Below are positions 60,645 through 64,000 of a DNA stretch of 64,000 bases, in pieces; position 1 is the first letter of the stretch, and each line of letters starts with the position of its first letter. Where the stretch lies: NCBI GenBank assembly GCA_950022655.1, contig OX465584.1, positions 29,237,469 through 29,301,468 on the forward strand. Direction: 5' to 3'. Position numbers and translations under genes: made by a program. The notes under the pieces were generated by a model that had not been told where the DNA came from, searched no databases, and saw only the letters and a program-made list of their open reading frames with translations. This DNA is from Alentia gelatinosa (Eukaryota; Annelida; Polychaeta; Phyllodocida; Polynoidae).

Positions 60645-61100
60645 TCAATTACATAAAATGTAGCATTTTTGTTTGAAGTGAATCAGGATTGATGGATGTG
60701 TCAACGAGTGAATTAATTTATGATATAATGAACTATTATTTGTATATTTGCATCACTTTTGCTCCTTTTCCAAAATCATGATAGCAATGATCGTGTAAAG
60801 CTCTCAAATGCTCTACAGAACAGCTCTGCTCACGTATAATTTTATCTTCGATCTAGACGTGATGTCAAACTGGCAGTTCCTACAACAAAAAGCTTTCCTC
60901 AACCATTCAACTAGATATTCAATAATACAATGCCTGTCGATCAAAATAACCATTATCCGAATCATAAAGGAATAGCATATCGGGCCACAGTTTGGGTTTA
61001 TTCTACACTGTGTACCAAGCTATCCCAACACTCCTAATCTTTAACACTATTTACAAACACTGCCAAACTGATCTTCCTTCTATGTTACAGGATATATATC
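60645..61100. other. AT-rich non-coding sequence
   Basis: I see no gene or clear repeat. Confidence 0.6.
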
Positions 61101-61102
61101 TA

Positions 61103-61250
61103 TATAGAACGTCCTGACCATGCTGTACAAGTCACAGAACGAGATGGTAATTTATGGTTTGTATGGAACGAGGCATTTATGCCGAGTTCCGTACAAACCG
61201 TAAATTATCATCGAGTTCTGTGACTTGTACAAGCATGGTTGGACGTTATA
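61103..61250. mobile_element. Hairpin MITE C, same family as 13465-13605
   Basis: A 148-bp near-perfect palindrome has outer arms AGAACGTCCTGACCATGCTG and its near-complement, as in copy B. Inner arms (ACAAGTCACAGAACGAGATG) also pair. Its right side lies 5 bp from the ACTATATACCC end of the next element. Confidence 0.85.
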
Positions 61251-61255
61251 TATTA

Positions 61256-61783
61256 ACTATATACCCAAAATTTAAAAAAAATCATTAATTTAATTTTTAA
61301 CAACCGATATTATCGTAAAACTGGATGAGTTTTAATCTGGGCTCCCGTATGCGACGACTGGATTTTGGCGTAGTGATATCCGGAGCCAAAACTCCAGGAG
61401 TCGCATACGGGAGCCCAGATTAAAACGAATAAGGTTTTGATTTTATCCTACCCCCTGTGAACGATATTTTTATGTGAGGATAATAACAAAAAACATATAG
61501 CTCTCTTTGCTGCTCTGAAGGTGCTTGGAACTACTTTCAGCTGCTGCTCTCTGATTGGTCCATTTTTTACGCTCCATTTTTTTATCTGTATGCAACATAC
61601 GGGCGCATACGGAAAGTCAATGTTAAGCCTATGGGATCTTATATTAGGGGTAGGATAAGTTAATAAACGTGTTTTGCAAGGTGCTCCGTATTTTAGTGTA
61701 TGGACCAGTGGTCCGTACAGTATTTTTACGTTATATGTCAAAACGGTACGTATTTACAGTAAATACGGCATGGGTATATAGTA
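61256..61783. mobile_element. TATATACCC element, copy C
   Basis: Inverted ends ACTATATACCCA (61256-61267) and TGGGTATATAGT (61772-61783) bound 528 bp. The right 45 bp resemble copy B (13610-13960). The interior carries a copy of another repeat family (61305-61660), so the structure is nested. It is non-coding. Confidence 0.7.
61305..61660 (+). mobile_element. Repeat family D, copy 1, with 98-bp hairpin
   Basis: It starts CGTAAAACTGGATGAGTTTT and contains a hairpin at 61329-61426 (arms AATCTGGGCTCCCGTATGCG). It ends with GTTAAGCCTATGGGAT and ATTAGGGGTAGGATAA. Compared with copy 2, about 170 bp is inserted at 61440-61610, beginning TTATCCTACCCC, the complement of the family end, so a further insertion or internal duplication is likely. 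Confidence 0.65.
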
Positions 61784-61789
61784 AAATGC

Positions 61790-62170
61790 ACAACTCTGCT
61801 CTAGTCTAATTTTATTAAATCTAGACGTGATGTAAAAATTACTGTTGCTATGGGGTACAGTATACCCCGCCAACTACAAATTTATTTATTTACAATCAAC
61901 TACATATTTATGAAGAAATTTCTGAGGCCCTTTCTTCTGATAAAAATCTCTACAGATTCTAATCTCAATGATACTATATATGTCAACGAAAATAATACTT
62001 AATTATTATAAATGAGTAACATAACCAGGCATAGTTTGCTTGTATTAGTAGGTATTTTGCTATCTTTACTCGATCTATCCTAACGCTCTTATAATCTTAA
62101 CCACCATCAACAAACTGTAGGGACCTAGGTCCTCTACCGGGTGTCTCACCCAAGCCGAAAGGGAGTTTCT
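61790..62170. other. AT-rich non-coding sequence
   Basis: I see no gene or repeat between the two copies of family D. Confidence 0.6.
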
Positions 62171-62174
62171 GGTT

Positions 62175-62375
62175 TATTATTCTACCCCTAATATAAAATC
62201 CCATAGGCTTAACATTGGGTTTCCATATGCCACGCTGACTGGCATACGGAGTTTTATATACAACTCCTGGAGTTTACGCTCCGGACTTCACTCGGCTTTG
62301 CCTCGTGAAGTCACTATACCAAACTCCAGTCGTGGCATACAGTGGCCAAGATTAAAACTCATCCAGTTTTACGAT
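62175..62375 (-). mobile_element. Repeat family D, copy 2, inverted
   Basis: Read on the minus strand it starts CGTAAAACTGGATGAGTTTT and ends GTTAAGCCTATGGGAT and ATTAGGGGTAGAATAA, matching both termini of copy 1. Its interior has small stems (ACTTCAC..GTGAAGT and GTATGCCA-type arms). With copy 1 it forms a large inverted repeat. Confidence 0.65.
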
Positions 62376-62379
62376 AAGA

Positions 62380-63130
62380 TCAGATAAGGCTCTATGGTCA
62401 TACTATGGCATTGACCGTCAGCCATCAATAACTGTACACGGGGCAAGGTAGAGCTATGTAAATGACTGATGTCCTTTACAGGTGACGGGTCGCACGGAGG
62501 GGTGGCTCGCGGTGGCTGGAGGGGAGGAGAGTGCAGGCATGTGGCAAACAGTGGGATGTTGGGAAAAGTGGTGATGACTGAGATTGATTTTTCCCCTTCT
62601 TTATTGCATAGCTTTATCAGGCTAGAAGAATATTCAGTTTGCTCTCTCGATGGTATTCTTACTTATATTTTTATGTTCTCCCACATTCCTGTCAGGTATG
62701 TTTCTGTAACATACCTGTTATAAATAACTACGGTCACCCAATATCAATGTTCGTACCTGCTATGCTTGTAATGTTCAACTTGTCTCCAAGATATTTGTAT
62801 CATGCCTATTAGATGTTATGAAGATGGACAATCAAGAGGCTATTAACCTCAGCTTGATAATGTACTATGGTCAACTACACAAGGGTGGTAACTTCTTTAT
62901 ATTAAGTTAATTGGAAGTTACTCAGCTTATCATTAACATAATTATACACCATTTTTAAAAAAACCAGAGCGACGAAATCAGCACAAAAGAGACCGACATG
63001 TCTAAGAGCATGGCATTACAGAAATTGTGACGACATGGATTATTGTATGACATTTCTAGGTCTGTTTCCACGAATTGACAAAACAAGCTCAAACAATTTT
63101 GGTTACAACATTCTGTGTCTAATTAGCATA
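62380..63130. other. Non-coding sequence
   Basis: I see no supported gene or repeat. Confidence 0.6.
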
Positions 63131-63135
63131 AGATC

Positions 63136-63575
63136 AGCAGGTGGTCTGACTCACTGTGAGAGGTGTGTGGTGAGGTGGTGGTCTGACTCACTGTGATAGG
63201 TGTGTGGTGAGGTGGTGGTCTGACTCACTGTGATAGGTGTGTGGTGAGGTGGTGGTCTGACTCTCTGTGAGTGGTGTTTGTTGAGGTGGTGGTCTGACTC
63301 TCTGTGAGTGGTGTGTGTTGAGGTGGTGGTCTGACTCACTGTGAGTGGTGTGTGTTCCGGTGGTGGTTTGACTCAATGTGAGCTGTGTGTTGAGGTGGTG
63401 GTCTGACTCACTGTGAGTGGTGTGTGTTGAGGTGGTGGTCTGACTCACTGTGAGTGGTGTGTGTTGAGGTGGTGGTCTGACTCACTGTGAGTGGTGTGTG
63501 TTGAGGTGGTGGTCTGACTCACTGTGAGTGGTGTGTGTTGAGATGGTAGTCTGACTCACTGTGAGTGGTGTGTGG
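63136..63575 (+). repeat. 37-bp minisatellite, 12 units
   Basis: Twelve units are in register at 63146, 63183, 63220, 63257, 63294, 63331, 63368, 63403, 63440, 63477, 63514 and 63551 (the CTGAC word). All are 37 bp long except one of 35 bp. The unit reads GAGGTGGTGGTCTGACTCAC followed by TGTGAGTGGTGTGTGTT. Ten units contain TGACTCA, the AP-1 consensus; two have TGACTCT. Frames on the minus strand (Ser-Gln-Thr-Thr-Thr repeats) are artefacts of the array. Confidence 0.97.
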
Positions 63576-63579
63576 GGTG

Positions 63580-64000
63580 AGTTGGAGACTTGCGGTCTGT
63601 CGGGCCCTCAGACTGTAATCCTGTAGTTCCGATCATTGATCCTTCCCTTGACGGACGCCAGTAACAACTAGAGAAGGAGCCGTGGAACGGCCATTATTTA
63701 GCCACCAAGGGAACACCAACTGTTACAGGTTTGCTTGTATCTGGCAAGAGGGGCAAAAATCGGGCAAAACTATCATATTTGATCATAGAAAGAAACAGAT
63801 AAATATATGAAAGTCTTAAAAATGTTTTATTCTACTAGATGCTCTCGTCTGCACCAATATGACCCTCATAGGCTGACCAAGGAGTGATAAGCAAGGATTT
63901 CTAACAGTTAATATACATCATATTCAGTGAAGAGTACAGTAGGAAGTTCAGAGATGCCTTACTTTGGTCAATGATATGAATTGTGCACAGATGAAAAGTA
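63580..64000. other. Non-coding sequence, complex near the array
   Basis: The first 150 bp (63580-63730) are GC-balanced and complex (CGGGCCCTCAG, GGAACGGCCATTATTTAGCC) and may be regulatory. The rest is AT-rich and shows no gene. Confidence 0.45.

Noticed and set aside
63151..63448. Ser-Gln-Thr-Thr-Thr-His repeat proteins on the minus strand
   Set aside because: They are translations of the 37-bp minisatellite with no promoter or conserved flank.
1..64000. CRISPR array, operon, phage or plasmid features
   Set aside because: The direct repeats are minisatellites without unique spacers, and no bacterial-type gene organisation or ribosome binding sites exist.

Overview
The window looks like metazoan nuclear DNA, most likely from a marine or other invertebrate. 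It has no open frame longer than about 170 codons, no prokaryotic-style gene packing and no operons. It does have intron-like and intergenic AT-rich sequence, microsatellites, minisatellites, several families of short hairpin transposons (MITEs), tRNA-derived SINE fragments and non-LTR retrotransposon 3' ends. CpG is not visibly depleted overall, and short CpG-rich islets sit in AT-rich surroundings. I cannot name the species or place the window in a known gene.

Layout. 0-5 kb: AT-rich sequence, one GC-richer patch at 1.75-2.06 kb, a SINE fragment, and a hairpin MITE inserted in a decayed minisatellite at 3.6-4.0 kb. 5-7.2 kb: a GA microsatellite, a G-tract, a hairpin joined to an element with TATATACC ends, and a MITE with TTAA target sites. 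10-14 kb: a CpG islet followed by a decayed minisatellite, then a second hairpin/TATATACCC composite carrying a 32-bp minisatellite. 16-21 kb: AT and GA microsatellites and a 127-bp hairpin. 22.7-23.0 kb: the best candidate coding exon, a possible last exon. 25-29 kb: regulatory-looking non-coding patches, another hairpin and a GC islet. 31-33.3 kb: two CR1/L2-like 3' ends, a housekeeping-type promoter signature and a second TTAA element. 35-36.2 kb: a GC islet and a decayed G-rich minisatellite. 38.6-38.9 kb: a strong NRF1/ETS/YY1/CCAAT/CRE promoter signature. 40.4-41.1 and 46.3-46.7 kb: CpG islands. 42.7 kb: a SINE. 51-54 kb: a third TTAA-family fragment, a GCGAGTGA hairpin and a degenerate dispersed repeat. 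57.5-57.7 kb: an 18-bp tandem repeat and a hairpin. 61.1-62.4 kb: a third hairpin/TATATACCC composite and an inverted pair of a further repeat family. 63.1-63.6 kb: a 12-copy, 37-bp minisatellite with an AP-1-like site in most units.

The most striking unexplained signal is a 9-bp near-palindrome, GAGCAGCTC (GAGCTGCTC on the other strand). I find it exactly 15 times in 64 kb, against about 0.5 expected by chance, plus at least 14 one-mismatch copies. The sites concentrate in the CpG-rich islets and often come in closely spaced pairs. This suggests a sequence-specific binding site for an unidentified factor marking promoters, enhancers or boundaries.

Coding content is minimal. All coding calls are low confidence, and most of the window should be read as intron or intergenic sequence.
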